Positions 1 to 7,415 of a DNA stretch of 14,792 nucleotides are shown here, in pieces. This stretch comes from JAADHU01 sp964446495 (lineage in GTDB: Bacteria > Pseudomonadota > Gammaproteobacteria > Steroidobacterales > Woeseiaceae). Where the stretch lies: NCBI GenBank assembly GCA_964446495.1, contig CAYUOY010000105.1, forward strand, positions 1 through 14,792, given 5' to 3'. Every line of letters begins with the position of its first letter. The first letter of the stretch is position 1. The notes under the pieces are model-generated. The model worked only from the letters and a program-made list of their open reading frames with translations. It did no database searches and was not told where the DNA came from. Both the position numbers and the translations under genes were made by a program.

Positions 1-103
1 CTGTAGGAGCGCGACCTGACGCGCGACTCAACCAAAACAGATTCCACCAAACATGCGGAATTTTTTGAAATAAGATATCAGTCTAGAGTAGATCAGAGGT
101 TCC
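1..103. repeat. Partial second copy of IS5-like MITE (right end)
   Basis: These 103 bases align without gaps to 7313-7415, the right part of the complete MITE. I count 14 mismatches (about 86% identity), and the first 27 bases are identical. The copy ends with the same terminal sequence GATCAGAGGTTCC at 91-103. Its left part lies outside the window, so its left terminus and target duplication cannot be checked; the bases after 103 (CAAA) are not an obvious YTAR site. It begins with the REP-like arm TGTAGGAGCGCGACC and ends 19 bases short of the amine oxidase stop codon. It therefore sits directly 3' of that gene, just as the other copy sits 3' of the propeller gene. Confidence 0.85.
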
Positions 104-122
104 CAAAAATATTTCATTCGCC

Positions 123-1694
123 TCATCCCGTGGTAGTCGACGCGGCACGAACACGTTTGTCGAGATCAAGCATGGCATATTCGGCGGAAGCGAACGCGCC
201 CTCCTGCCAGCTGGAGTGAAAACTGATCTGGTCGCCGACCATGTAGTGCCCACCTTCAGGTTGTCGTATCAGCTCGAAGTAGGTTTCTTCGTCTTCGGGC
301 TTCATGCGGCTGCCGCAGCCCATCATGTGATTCATGCGTCCCCAGGGAACGCTGACGCCCGCTTCGATGTAGCCGGAGTAGCCTTTGTGAATCTTGTTGC
401 CGGCGTTTCCAGCAAACTGAATGCGCTCTTCAGGCGTCATTCTTTCAAAGAAGTTTGACTGGCCCCAGAATGTATACGCACCCAGCACCACGCCCTTGCG
501 ACCATGAATCCCGTGAGAGGGATACCAGATCTGGTTGATAAGCTGATCGGTGCTGGTGATGCCACCATAGATGCCTTCACGCTCCCAAAATCGTTCGCTC
601 ATTTGCAAACCGAGTTTGAAGAAGTTGCCCGGCCCCATCGCCTGGAGGCCGTCTCTGTAATGTTTGGAAAAATTGTTGGGGATGCCTTTCATCAAGTGTG
701 TCGGGATGCTGTTGAAACAGAAGTCGACATGCAATTTCTTGCGTTCACCCTTGTGGTTGTAATAGACATCGACGCCCTTATCCTGCAGCTCTATGGCCTG
801 TACCTGGGCATTCAGAACGATCGGCGACTTTATGTTGCGGACAAAACCCTTGACGATATTGTCCATTCCGCCAACCGCTTCCATCAGCGGCTCACCCCAG
901 TCAAAGTTCTCACTTCTCGTCAGACCCCCGCGGCGCCAGTAATTGCTGTCCAGCAATGCGCCGAACTCGGTCGGTTGCTTGATCTCACCGTGCGACAAGA
1001 AGCCGCCCGAGGCATAACCGGCCCGCGGCGTTCCTTTGTAGTTGCCCTTTTCGTCGAGGTCGCCATAGCTCCTGGCAAATTCACGGAGACGGAGTTGGTC
1101 CTCTTCGGATAGTGGTTCGTCAAAAGCATTTTTGTCGATTGCCTTGGAGAGCAGTTCCGACATAAATCCGCGCGCATCGGCAATATATTCCGCGTTGCGC
1201 ATCGGCTTGCCGCCAAAATGATCGGTCTCGTGGATGTAGGCGGCGCGATTGACATTCGCCTTGATCTGCAATGGGACGTTAAAGATCTTGCAGTAATGCA
1301 AAGCACGTTTGTGATGACCAGGCAGCCTCGCCGGCCCGGCGTTGAAATACAGTTCAGGGTCATCGTCGAAATTACAGATTTGGTTCTGGCCCATCTCATC
1401 GATGAGGTCGCCGTGCCGTAGCGTCATATTACGTCCGCCAATACGATGCGACGCTTCAATGACGGTGCAGTCGTAGCCGGCTCGCTCGAGTTCGTAGGCG
1501 ATGGTCAGTCCGGCAATGCCGGCGCCGAGAATGGCGACCGATCGTTGCCCGGGTGCAGATTGTTGCAGGTCGAGCATGGCCCTCGGACCCGTCTCTGGTA
1601 AAAGACCCATTGCGAGGCTGGTCTTGTAAATGGCTGAGGAACCGCCTGCGGCTCCTACCATGCCAAGAAAATTTCGACGCGAAAGATTGTTCAT
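123..1694 (-). CDS. Tat-exported flavin amine oxidase (FAD-dependent)
   Basis: A 523-residue FAD-dependent oxidase of the flavin monoamine oxidase / L-amino-acid oxidase superfamily. Such enzymes convert an amine to an imine or aldehyde while reducing FAD, usually with O2 as acceptor. The N-terminus carries a twin-arginine motif, SRRNFLG (residues 5-11), before an Ala/Gly-rich stretch, so export of the folded flavoprotein is expected. The Rossmann motif GAGIAGL (57-63) follows, with E80 at the end of the second strand for the ADP ribose and RIGGR at 84-88. The C-terminal FAD signature is present as GDQ (487-489) and WQEGA (496-500). Length is normal for the family. The ATG at 1694 starts directly at the Tat signal but has no clear Shine-Dalgarno sequence. 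The gene lies 251 bp behind the molybdenum hydroxylase operon and has its own candidate promoter. Substrate (monoamine, polyamine, amino acid) cannot be told. Fold call is firm; specificity is open. Confidence 0.9.
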   Translation of the reverse strand: MNNLSRRNFLGMVGAAGGSSAIYKTSLAMGLLPETGPRAMLDLQQSAPGQRSVAILGAGIAGLTIAYELERAGYDCTVIEASHRIGGRNMTLRHGDLIDEMGQNQICNFDDDPELYFNAGPARLPGHHKRALHYCKIFNVPLQIKANVNRAAYIHETDHFGGKPMRNAEYIADARGFMSELLSKAIDKNAFDEPLSEEDQLRLREFARSYGDLDEKGNYKGTPRAGYASGGFLSHGEIKQPTEFGALLDSNYWRRGGLTRSENFDWGEPLMEAVGGMDNIVKGFVRNIKSPIVLNAQVQAIELQDKGVDVYYNHKGERKKLHVDFCFNSIPTHLMKGIPNNFSKHYRDGLQAMGPGNFFKLGLQMSERFWEREGIYGGITSTDQLINQIWYPSHGIHGRKGVVLGAYTFWGQSNFFERMTPEERIQFAGNAGNKIHKGYSGYIEAGVSVPWGRMNHMMGCGSRMKPEDEETYFELIRQPEGGHYMVGDQISFHSSWQEGAFASAEYAMLDLDKRVRAASTTTG

Positions 1695-1744
1695 GCTTTT
1701 TGTAGTCTGCTGAATTGGGGCATGCGGGGTCGATTCATGCGTTG

Positions 1745-1774
1745 ATTATAATCCCCATGGGTTCTTGGTTTCGA
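1745..1774 (-). promoter_or_regulatory. Candidate sigma70 promoter of the amine oxidase gene
   Basis: Read on the minus strand, a perfect -10 hexamer TATAAT (complement of 1745-1750) lies 18 bases downstream of TCGAAA (complement of 1769-1774), which matches 4 of 6 bases of TTGACA. Transcription would start near 1738, giving a leader of about 43 bases before the ATG at 1694. The -10 is embedded in the small inverted repeat GATTATAATC. The rest of 1695-1945, between the orphan gene and the amine oxidase, shows no convincing gene. Its only open frame (1746-1931 minus) overlaps this promoter and resembles nothing I know. Confidence 0.45.
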
Positions 1775-1945
1775 TGACAGGGAATAAGTTCCATCCCGCC
1801 CGGACGCTGGATGCGGTATTAGGCATTATGTGCCGGGCGAATTCAAACAAGCCACAACCGTACTTGCAGCATGCGTAACACATCGGAATCGAGGGAGAGC
1901 AGGCGCCTGGCGGGTCGAATCTACTGAGCAAGCGAGGTATTCAGG

Positions 1946-2314
1946 TCAGGAGGATGCGGGTTCACCAGCCTCGCTCAACAGGAACAAATCGGTCAGCAAG
2001 GCGCGCAAGTGGATGGAGGCATTCAGATTATCGACCATCTCTGAGCTGATGCCTTTTTGCTCGAGCACCAGCGCAATTGCGGCATGGGCTTTGTTGGCAT
2101 CGTCGACGATGACCCAGCGAAAGGTGCTGGCGTCGTCTTTGAGAATGCTTGCGATGCTGGATGCGGCGTCGGCCATGTCGGTCAGGCGTGTGCGAACTTC
2201 CGAAGTGGTGTGGCCCCCGGACAGGTCGGTGTCTTTGCCTTGCGCCGCATAGGCAAGCAAGTACTCATATCCGGATTCGATGGTTTCTATTTGCTCATGC
2301 ACGGCAATGCTCAC
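1946..2314 (-). CDS. Small acidic orphan protein, last gene of the Mo-hydroxylase operon
   Basis: A 122-residue protein I do not recognise. It is soluble, acidic and probably all-helical, with no signal peptide or membrane segment and no cysteines, so it is likely cytoplasmic. Features that stand out are an N-terminal heptad-like stretch (HEQIETIESGYEYLLAYAAQG, residues 6-26), a Gly/His/Thr turn (SGGHTT, 32-37) and a central TFRWVIVDD strand (64-72). It starts with GTG at 2314; the Shine-Dalgarno is weak. It lies 64 bases behind the cytochrome b gene on the same strand, with no terminator visible between them, so it is very probably co-transcribed with the hydroxylase. It is too short, and lacks the Rossmann motif, to be an XdhC/PaoD-type maturation factor. 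A role as chaperone or assembly factor for the exported complex is possible from position only. Confidence 0.7.
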   Translation of the reverse strand: MSIAVHEQIETIESGYEYLLAYAAQGKDTDLSGGHTTSEVRTRLTDMADAASSIASILKDDASTFRWVIVDDANKAHAAIALVLEQKGISSEMVDNLNASIHLRALLTDLFLLSEAGEPASS

Positions 2315-2378
2315 GGGTAAAGGCTCGCGGGTTAAAGGTTCAGGTTGGCAGGGACAGAACGCGAAGACTGACGAAAAG

Positions 2379-3134
2379 TCAGGACGATTCTTCCGGCCAT
2401 TTTTGCGGGTCGTGATTGGCCTTCAGTTCGCCCTCGGAAATCCAGCCCTTGATCATTGAGCGGGTGTAGAAAAGTTTCTCGGGCCGCAAAGCAAAATAGA
2501 TGTGCAGAGATATCACACCGATGAGTGCCAGTGTGGATAATCCGTGCAACAAAAAGACCCAGCCGAGAGTGGCCTCTGACAAGGCATTGGTGCGATCCCA
2601 CCACGGTGTATCGATCATGGCAAACATGACCAGTCCGCTGCCAATGACCAGCAGCACCAGCACGGTAACCGCTGCGTGCATGCCCTTTTGCTCAATGGAA
2701 TATTTGCCGGGTTTCTTTGCCTCGTCAAACCCTTCCTTTACATCGTTTGGAGTGATCCCCATCGATTTCATGTCTTGCCAGAACAGGGCCCGAACGATGT
2801 GAAAAAGAATGCTGGCGGTCAGGACGAGGCCGGCCACCCAGTGAATCGTAAGCCAGCTGAATTCGATGCCGATGATTGGAAAAATGCCGGTAACGAGCAA
2901 CACCAAGACACTGCCAGCCATCGTCCAGTGAAACACGCGGTCCTTGCTGTCGTGTCGCTCTATACGTTTTCCTTCGCTACTGGGCGGTGACGGGTGCTTC
3001 TTGTTTGCGAAGATGATGGCGTGCATGGCAATGATGACGAACGTTGCCACGATTACGACCCACAACAGATCCCAGGACACACCGAGAAGGACTTCGCGGC
3101 CCCATACATCGTTCTTGTAGGTCACAAAATCCAC
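2379..3134 (-). CDS. Cytochrome b561/FdnI-like diheme membrane subunit
   Basis: A 251-residue integral membrane protein of the bacterial cytochrome b561 / formate dehydrogenase gamma family. Members carry two b hemes and move electrons between a periplasmic enzyme and quinone. Five hydrophobic helices are visible, at about 21-42, 68-90, 96-118, 150-173 and 190-216. Histidines suited to heme ligation lie in or at helices: H69 (RVFHW), H98 (TIHW), H112, H197 (LLHG) and H211 (SLHIY). The N-terminal helix precedes a charged loop (about 44-66). It starts with GTG at 3134, preceded by a good Shine-Dalgarno (GAGGGG, 8 bases upstream). Only 4 bases separate it from the FAD-subunit stop, so the two are surely co-transcribed. 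I infer that it anchors the exported molybdenum hydroxylase to the membrane and takes its electrons. Its exact acceptor is not shown. Confidence 0.85.
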   Translation of the reverse strand: MDFVTYKNDVWGREVLLGVSWDLLWVVIVATFVIIAMHAIIFANKKHPSPPSSEGKRIERHDSKDRVFHWTMAGSVLVLLVTGIFPIIGIEFSWLTIHWVAGLVLTASILFHIVRALFWQDMKSMGITPNDVKEGFDEAKKPGKYSIEQKGMHAAVTVLVLLVIGSGLVMFAMIDTPWWDRTNALSEATLGWVFLLHGLSTLALIGVISLHIYFALRPEKLFYTRSMIKGWISEGELKANHDPQKWPEESS

Positions 3135-3138
3135 AGCA

Positions 3139-4128
3139 TCAACCCCTCATTGCCCGACGTACAAGATTTTCCATCAGCGAAATCTTGAAGTGATTGTAAT
3201 TCAGCGGCCTCGCACCCCGGCTGGCCAGCCCGGCGATGGCCTCGGCGCTTGCGTCGGAAAGTGATTTCCCCCGCGCGGCCTTTTCGACGTTGCGGAGCCG
3301 GTAGGGCGTACACGCCACCCCGCCGCAAACAAACCGACTGTCCGTTACCGTATCGCCGTCCATCGTCATCGCTACAGCAATGCTCACCAGTGCGAAATCC
3401 CACACATCACGATCCGCAACTTTCTCAAAGTAAAAACGCGATCCGGCCCAGCGCGCGGGAATCTGCACCGCCATCAGTATTTCATCGGCCTTGAGCGAGG
3501 TCATGCTGGTGATATGCGTTGCCGGTCCCACAAAAAAATCTTCCGCCGCAATCCGGCGACTGCCATTGACACTGCGGGCGATCATCGTCGCTTCCAGGGC
3601 CACGAGCGCCGTGGCGGTGTCGGATGGACTGACCGCCACACAGCGGCTGGCATCGAACAAAGCGTGTTCGCGATTCATGCCCTGCGGGCTGTCGGCGTAA
3701 CAAAGGTTGCCACCGGCACGGTAGCAATCGAGGCCGCGGCGGTAATACCAGCACCGTGCGTCCTGACCGACATTGCCGCCCAGCGTGCCAACGTTTCTGA
3801 TCTGCGGGCTCGCAACTCTGGAGGCCGCCCTGGCGAGAAGGTCGTAATCCTTCTTTATCAAGGGACTCGCAATAATCTCGCGCATTGTCGTTGTGGCGCC
3901 AATCTCGATGCCCTCGTCGGTCGCCCGGATGCCGTGCAGTGCTGCGATGCCGTTGAGGTCGATCAGCGCGGTCGGTTTCTTGGCACGATCCTTCAACCAG
4001 CCGTAGGTATCCTGGCCACCACCAAGAATCCAGCCCTCTTCACCGTAATGGTCAATAAGATTTAACGCGTCATCAACCTCGGCTGGCTGAAAGAGCTGTA
4101 CATCGGGCATGACGTCGTAGGAAGGCAT
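3139..4128 (-). CDS. FAD-binding (medium) subunit of xanthine dehydrogenase-family Mo hydroxylase
   Basis: A 329-residue FAD subunit of the CoxM/XdhB/PaoB family; it takes electrons from the [2Fe-2S] clusters of the small subunit. The FAD pyrophosphate-binding motifs are GGGQD (36-40) and TLGGNVGQDAR (115-125). Directly after these comes a loop with cysteines C126, C135, C143 and C163, ending in CVAVSPSD. In PaoB and 4-hydroxybenzoyl-CoA reductase relatives, an equivalent cysteine-rich insertion binds a [4Fe-4S] cluster; many XdhB proteins lack it. No signal peptide is visible, so export would be as a complex carried by the Tat-signal small subunit. Start ATG at 4128 has a Shine-Dalgarno (TGAGGT) that overlaps the stop of the large-subunit gene, implying coupled translation. 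Confidence 0.9.
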   Translation of the reverse strand: MPSYDVMPDVQLFQPAEVDDALNLIDHYGEEGWILGGGQDTYGWLKDRAKKPTALIDLNGIAALHGIRATDEGIEIGATTTMREIIASPLIKKDYDLLARAASRVASPQIRNVGTLGGNVGQDARCWYYRRGLDCYRAGGNLCYADSPQGMNREHALFDASRCVAVSPSDTATALVALEATMIARSVNGSRRIAAEDFFVGPATHITSMTSLKADEILMAVQIPARWAGSRFYFEKVADRDVWDFALVSIAVAMTMDGDTVTDSRFVCGGVACTPYRLRNVEKAARGKSLSDASAEAIAGLASRGARPLNYNHFKISLMENLVRRAMRG

Positions 4129-4135
4129 GACTACC

Positions 4136-6547
4136 TCAGAAGTTGTTGGTCTGTTGTGGCTTGAAGGATTGCGGCCGGCCGGCGACGTGATTCACGATCA
4201 TATCGCGGCTTATCGGCGTGCGGCCGAAGGTATGGCCATCCAGTGCATCGGAAATGGCGGCCGTGAGCGCGGCTACCGAGCAACCCATTGCGGGTTCACC
4301 GATGCCGCGGGCTCCAAACGGATTTTGGGGGTCGGGCAAATCGACAGCACCGGTTCGGGTTATCGCGGGCACGTCGAGGTAGGTTGGAACGCCGCACTGG
4401 TGATAACCAACGTTAGCCGGTAAACCGTTTTGCGGATCGTAAACGTGGCGTTCGGTAGCGGCCATCCCCATGCCCCAGACCGAGCCGCCCTTCATTTGTC
4501 CGGCCAGTCCCTGCGGGTGGATGACGGTGCCACACTCGGCAATTCCGACGTAGTCCAGAATGTCGTACTTGCCCGTCTCCAGATCGAGTTCAATCTCGAC
4601 AAAAGCCGCAGCAAGTCCCGGTATGACGCCTTCCTGGTGCAGCTTGTCTTTTGCGACGCCGATCAGGCCGGTGCCGGCAACGCCCTGTACCGCTCGTTGC
4701 GTAATCTCGTGAATCTCATCGGGATAGGTTACACCGCTGTAATCGCCGCCCAACTGAATGGCTCGTGCCGCTACAGCGGCATAGGTCATTTCAAGCGTCG
4801 GGTTATTAATATTGAAGACCCGCTTGCCGTCAATATCATAGTCATCGGTCGACCCGCCCAGCGTTTCAGCGGTTATCTCCTTCAACTTCATCACCGCATC
4901 CAGTGCGGCGACGTAGTTCGCGCGAGTATGCGTAAAAGTGGACACGCTGCCGGCCTGGTAAGAACTCCAGGGCAAATTGGCCTCGGTGTTGCCATGATGA
5001 ATTACGCAGTCTTCCCACTCACACTTGAGTACTTCGGCTGCCGCGCGGGTGGTCGAGACGTAAGAGTAGGTGCCCAGGTTGCCAATGCCGGAATGCAAAT
5101 GAATTTTGCCATCCGGTGTGATCCGAATGAGTCCGTCAAAACCCTTGGTGCCGGCAGAATGGTAACCCTGACCAATGCCAACGCCGATTACCTTGTTGCC
5201 GTTGCGGCGCTTCTGCTGGTATTTCGAATCCCAGTCGAACATATCCGCGCCTTTCTCCAGTGCTTCTTTCATATAGGCGCTGGTTAGTGGTTTCTGTTCG
5301 GCATACACCGTGGTATCGCTGTTGACTGCATTGATCTTTCGAATCTCCAGGGGATCCATATGCAGCAGACGTGCGGCTTTATCCATGATCGGCGCCATCA
5401 CCGCCGCAATCTGATTCTGGCCGGGTCCGCGCTGCGCGCCGCGCGGCGTCGTATTAGTGAGCACAGGCAAACCGCGAAAACGCATGGCCTGTGGGTCGTA
5501 AACCAGTGACACCGCACCGCCGGCAGAAGAGCCGTCGCCGCCCGTTGCGTTGGGACCAATATCCTCAATGATAAAAATGTCGGCCGCCGTGACCTGGCCA
5601 TCACGGGCGAAGCCCATCTTTATCCAGCCCTGAAAACCAACCCGGGCCGAGCCAATGTAATACTCCTGCTCGCGTGTGATGCGCAACTGCACCGGGCGCC
5701 CAAGCTTTTTCGAAAAATAGCCGGGTAAAGCAGCGATGGGATAAGCGCCGATTTTAGAGCCGAATCCACCGCCGGTGTTTTCGCTGATCAGGACAACTTT
5801 GTCCATCTCCACGCCCAGCAATCTGGCCAGACCGGGCATCCAGAAACTCTGGCTTTGCGCCGAACCATGGACGTAGCAGGTGCCATTTTGCCAATACGCC
5901 ATGGCCGTGCGCGATTCCATACTCATGTGCGCGTAGCCGGTGGTGACAAAGGGCTCTTCGAGGATAACCTCCGCATCGGCAAACCCAGCCGCGACATCAC
6001 CGTATGACCATTCGTCGGCATACTCGCCGGTCGGTTCTTTGCCCGCTCTGAACTCTTCTATCTGTTGCTCGCTCCATTTGACGGTACGGAAGCCGGAGCC
6101 TTCGCGGGAACGTACAAAGACATTGCCTTCCACGCGCGCATCCGGTCCGCCAGCGATCAGGCTGTCAAGCGGATCGACGGCGAAGGGCAATGCCTCGATA
6201 TCCACTTTGATGCGTGTCATGGCCTCTTCCGCCGTGAGCTCGTCGATCGCCGCAACCGCCAGGATCGGATCGCCGATGTAGGCTGGATTGTTGGTGAGAA
6301 TGGCTCCGTTCGGTGCTTCAACGGTGGGTACGTCATCGGCAGTGAGAACGCCAATGACACCGTCCATTCCATCGAGTGCGGAGACATCAATATTGGTTAC
6401 TGTTCCATGGGCAATCGGGCTGGTGTACAAACGTGCGAACACCATGCCATCAGCACGAAAATCCTCGGCGTATTTCGCCTTGCCGGTGACCTTCCCAAGA
6501 ATGTCGGGTGGGGTGAAATTCTTGCCAATGTGTTTGTAGTCAGCCAT
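4136..6547 (-). CDS. Molybdopterin-binding (large) subunit of xanthine dehydrogenase-family Mo hydroxylase
   Basis: An 803-residue catalytic subunit that binds the molybdenum cofactor and hydroxylates an aldehyde or N-heterocycle using water. Visible motifs are the molybdopterin loop GGGFGSK (259-265), the second cofactor loop PRGAQRGPG (368-376), and the C-terminal GARGIGE carrying the expected catalytic glutamate E751. The form I CO dehydrogenase signature (AYxCSFR) is absent, so this is not a CODH. It is longer than PaoC (about 730 residues), partly from an insert near 140-182 between the N-terminal a/b hammerhead domain and the Mo domain. No Tat signal is seen. Its ATG overlaps the small-subunit TGA by one base (TGATG), typical of translational coupling. 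Substrate is not predictable: aldehydes, purines, quinolines and aromatic CoA thioesters are all handled by this family. Confidence 0.93.
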   Translation of the reverse strand: MADYKHIGKNFTPPDILGKVTGKAKYAEDFRADGMVFARLYTSPIAHGTVTNIDVSALDGMDGVIGVLTADDVPTVEAPNGAILTNNPAYIGDPILAVAAIDELTAEEAMTRIKVDIEALPFAVDPLDSLIAGGPDARVEGNVFVRSREGSGFRTVKWSEQQIEEFRAGKEPTGEYADEWSYGDVAAGFADAEVILEEPFVTTGYAHMSMESRTAMAYWQNGTCYVHGSAQSQSFWMPGLARLLGVEMDKVVLISENTGGGFGSKIGAYPIAALPGYFSKKLGRPVQLRITREQEYYIGSARVGFQGWIKMGFARDGQVTAADIFIIEDIGPNATGGDGSSAGGAVSLVYDPQAMRFRGLPVLTNTTPRGAQRGPGQNQIAAVMAPIMDKAARLLHMDPLEIRKINAVNSDTTVYAEQKPLTSAYMKEALEKGADMFDWDSKYQQKRRNGNKVIGVGIGQGYHSAGTKGFDGLIRITPDGKIHLHSGIGNLGTYSYVSTTRAAAEVLKCEWEDCVIHHGNTEANLPWSSYQAGSVSTFTHTRANYVAALDAVMKLKEITAETLGGSTDDYDIDGKRVFNINNPTLEMTYAAVAARAIQLGGDYSGVTYPDEIHEITQRAVQGVAGTGLIGVAKDKLHQEGVIPGLAAAFVEIELDLETGKYDILDYVGIAECGTVIHPQGLAGQMKGGSVWGMGMAATERHVYDPQNGLPANVGYHQCGVPTYLDVPAITRTGAVDLPDPQNPFGARGIGEPAMGCSVAALTAAISDALDGHTFGRTPISRDMIVNHVAGRPQSFKPQQTNNF

Positions 6548-7131
6548 CAGCTCTGTCCGGATGCGCGCATGACGCCATTGAGATAATGATCATAAGCGCC
6601 GCAGCGGCATATATTGCCCGCCAGTGCCTGTCGCGCTTCTTCCCGGCTCGGCCTGGGGTTTTCCTTTAATAGAGCGACGGCTGACAATGCCTGGCCCGGT
6701 GTGCAAAAACCGCATTGCGGCGCGAGTTCATCGATGAATGCCTGCTGCACAGGATGCAAGCTGCCATCGGCCGCCTGCAAACCCTCGATGGTCACGACGC
6801 TTCTTGCGCGCACGCTGTGCGTCAGCGTCGAGCAGGAATAATGGCTGATGTCGTCAATCAGCACCGTGCAGGCGCCGCACTCACCACGATTGCAGCCGAT
6901 TTTGGTTCCCGTCATGCTGAGCTTGTAGCGCAACGTGTAGGCCAGCGTCTCTTGTGGCAAGACATCGACCCGGCGGGTCCGGCCATTGATGTTAAGGGAA
7001 ATCAGGCGTTCGACCGCACCCCGGCGTTTGTCCCGGGCGCTGGCGGTGCGAATACCTGTATGGGAAGCGGCCGCGACACTTGAGGCAATCACTGCCTTGA
7101 TGAAGTGCCGGCGCGAAAGGTTTGGATTCAC
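6547..7131 (-). CDS. Tat-exported [2Fe-2S] (small) subunit of Mo hydroxylase
   Basis: A 194-residue iron-sulfur subunit (PaoA/XdhC-small/CoxS family), first gene of the operon. The plant-ferredoxin-type cluster is bound by C80, C85, C88 and C100 (GCNRGECGAC). The second cluster is bound by C140, C143, C175 and C177 (QCGFC, NICRCGAY). The N-terminus is a Tat signal, SRRHFIKAV (6-14) followed by an Ala/Ser-rich core and a cut region around residues 25-35, so the complex should act in the periplasm, as PaoABC does. I chose the GTG at 7131 because an AAGGAAGG Shine-Dalgarno lies 10 bases upstream and the Tat signal then begins at once. The frame remains open to a TTG at 7197, but that start falls inside the MITE terminus and would add 22 residues not expected in a Tat signal. 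Confidence 0.92.
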   Translation of the reverse strand: MNPNLSRRHFIKAVIASSVAAASHTGIRTASARDKRRGAVERLISLNINGRTRRVDVLPQETLAYTLRYKLSMTGTKIGCNRGECGACTVLIDDISHYSCSTLTHSVRARSVVTIEGLQAADGSLHPVQQAFIDELAPQCGFCTPGQALSAVALLKENPRPSREEARQALAGNICRCGAYDHYLNGVMRASGQS

Positions 7132-7141
7132 TGCGTGGATA

Positions 7142-7149
7142 CCTTCCTT
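7142..7149 (-). promoter_or_regulatory. Ribosome binding site that fixes the small-subunit start
   Basis: Minus-strand AAGGAAGG, 10 bases before the GTG at 7131. It supports the shorter start over the TTG at 7197, which has no comparable site and lies in the mobile-element end. Confidence 0.65.
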
Positions 7150-7167
7150 AATCTCATCTGTACGAAC

Positions 7168-7197
7168 AGTGTAGTCGCTTAGGGAACCTCTGATCAA
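7168..7197 (-). promoter_or_regulatory. Candidate hybrid promoter with -35 in the MITE terminus
   Basis: On the minus strand, TTGATC (complement of 7192-7197, inside the MITE inverted repeat) and TACACT (complement of 7168-7173, host sequence) are 18 bases apart; each matches 4 of 6 consensus bases. Transcription would start near 7161, about 30 bases before the GTG at 7131. If used, the MITE insertion created or replaced the promoter of the molybdenum hydroxylase operon. Evidence is positional and consensus-based only. Confidence 0.3.
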
Positions 7198-7415
7198 TTC
7201 TGAAGCCGCAAACAGGGTGTGGGAGTCTGGATTCGCGGGGTCGCGCGTCAGGTCGCGCTCCTACAAGGAATTCCTGTAGTCGCACTTCAGGTCGCGCACC
7301 TGCAGGGCCTTCCTGTAGGAGCGCGACCTGACGCGCGACCCCGCCAAAACAGATTCCACCCAACCTGAGGAATCCGTTGAAACAAGATATCCGCTTAGAA
7401 TAGATCAGAGGTTCC
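7183..7415. mobile_element. IS5-type MITE, 233 bp, with TTAG target duplication
   Basis: The element is bounded by 19-bp terminal inverted repeats matching at 18 positions: GGAACCTCTGATCAATTCT at 7183-7201 and its near-complement at 7397-7415. Directly outside lie identical TTAG tetramers, 7179-7182 and 7416-7419. TTAG fits the YTAR target duplication known for the IS5 group. The element has no transposase frame, so it is non-autonomous. It contains a large REP-like hairpin (7235-7344). It sits between the stop of the propeller gene (stop codon 7420-7422, touching the right TTAG) and the molybdenum hydroxylase operon. A second, partial copy is at 1-103. Confidence 0.85.
7235..7344. repeat. 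REP-like 31-bp perfect inverted repeat inside the MITE
   Basis: Positions 7235-7265 are the exact reverse complement of 7314-7344, giving a 31-bp GC-rich stem. The 48-base centre (7266-7313) itself holds degenerate pieces of the same unit, such as CCTGTAG and CCTGCAGG around a CAGGTCGCGC core. The arm core TGTAGGAGCGCGACC resembles the REP palindromes dispersed in gammaproteobacterial genomes. In RNA it would fold into a very stable hairpin just 3' of the propeller gene and could terminate or stabilise that transcript; no clear U-tract follows it on the minus strand. Confidence 0.9.

Noticed and set aside
1746..1931. 61-residue minus-strand open frame between orphan gene and amine oxidase
   Set aside because: Overlaps a good TATAAT promoter, has no ribosome site I trust and has a composition unlike the neighbouring proteins.
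4430..5287. 285-residue open frame on the plus strand
   Set aside because: Antisense to the molybdopterin subunit, which has clear family motifs; the translation shows no family resemblance.
4136..6547. CO dehydrogenase large subunit (CoxL)
   Set aside because: The AYxCSFR active-site signature of form I CODH is absent, and a Tat-exported small subunit is not typical of CODH.
7132..7197. Longer small-subunit start at TTG 7197
   Set aside because: It lies inside the MITE inverted repeat and lacks a ribosome site; GTG 7131 has AAGGAAGG at proper distance and begins directly at the Tat signal.
7236..7343. CRISPR-like repetition of TGTAG/GGTCGCGC units
   Set aside because: Units are inverted and nested, not evenly spaced direct repeats with unique spacers; they are arms of a REP-like hairpin within the MITE.
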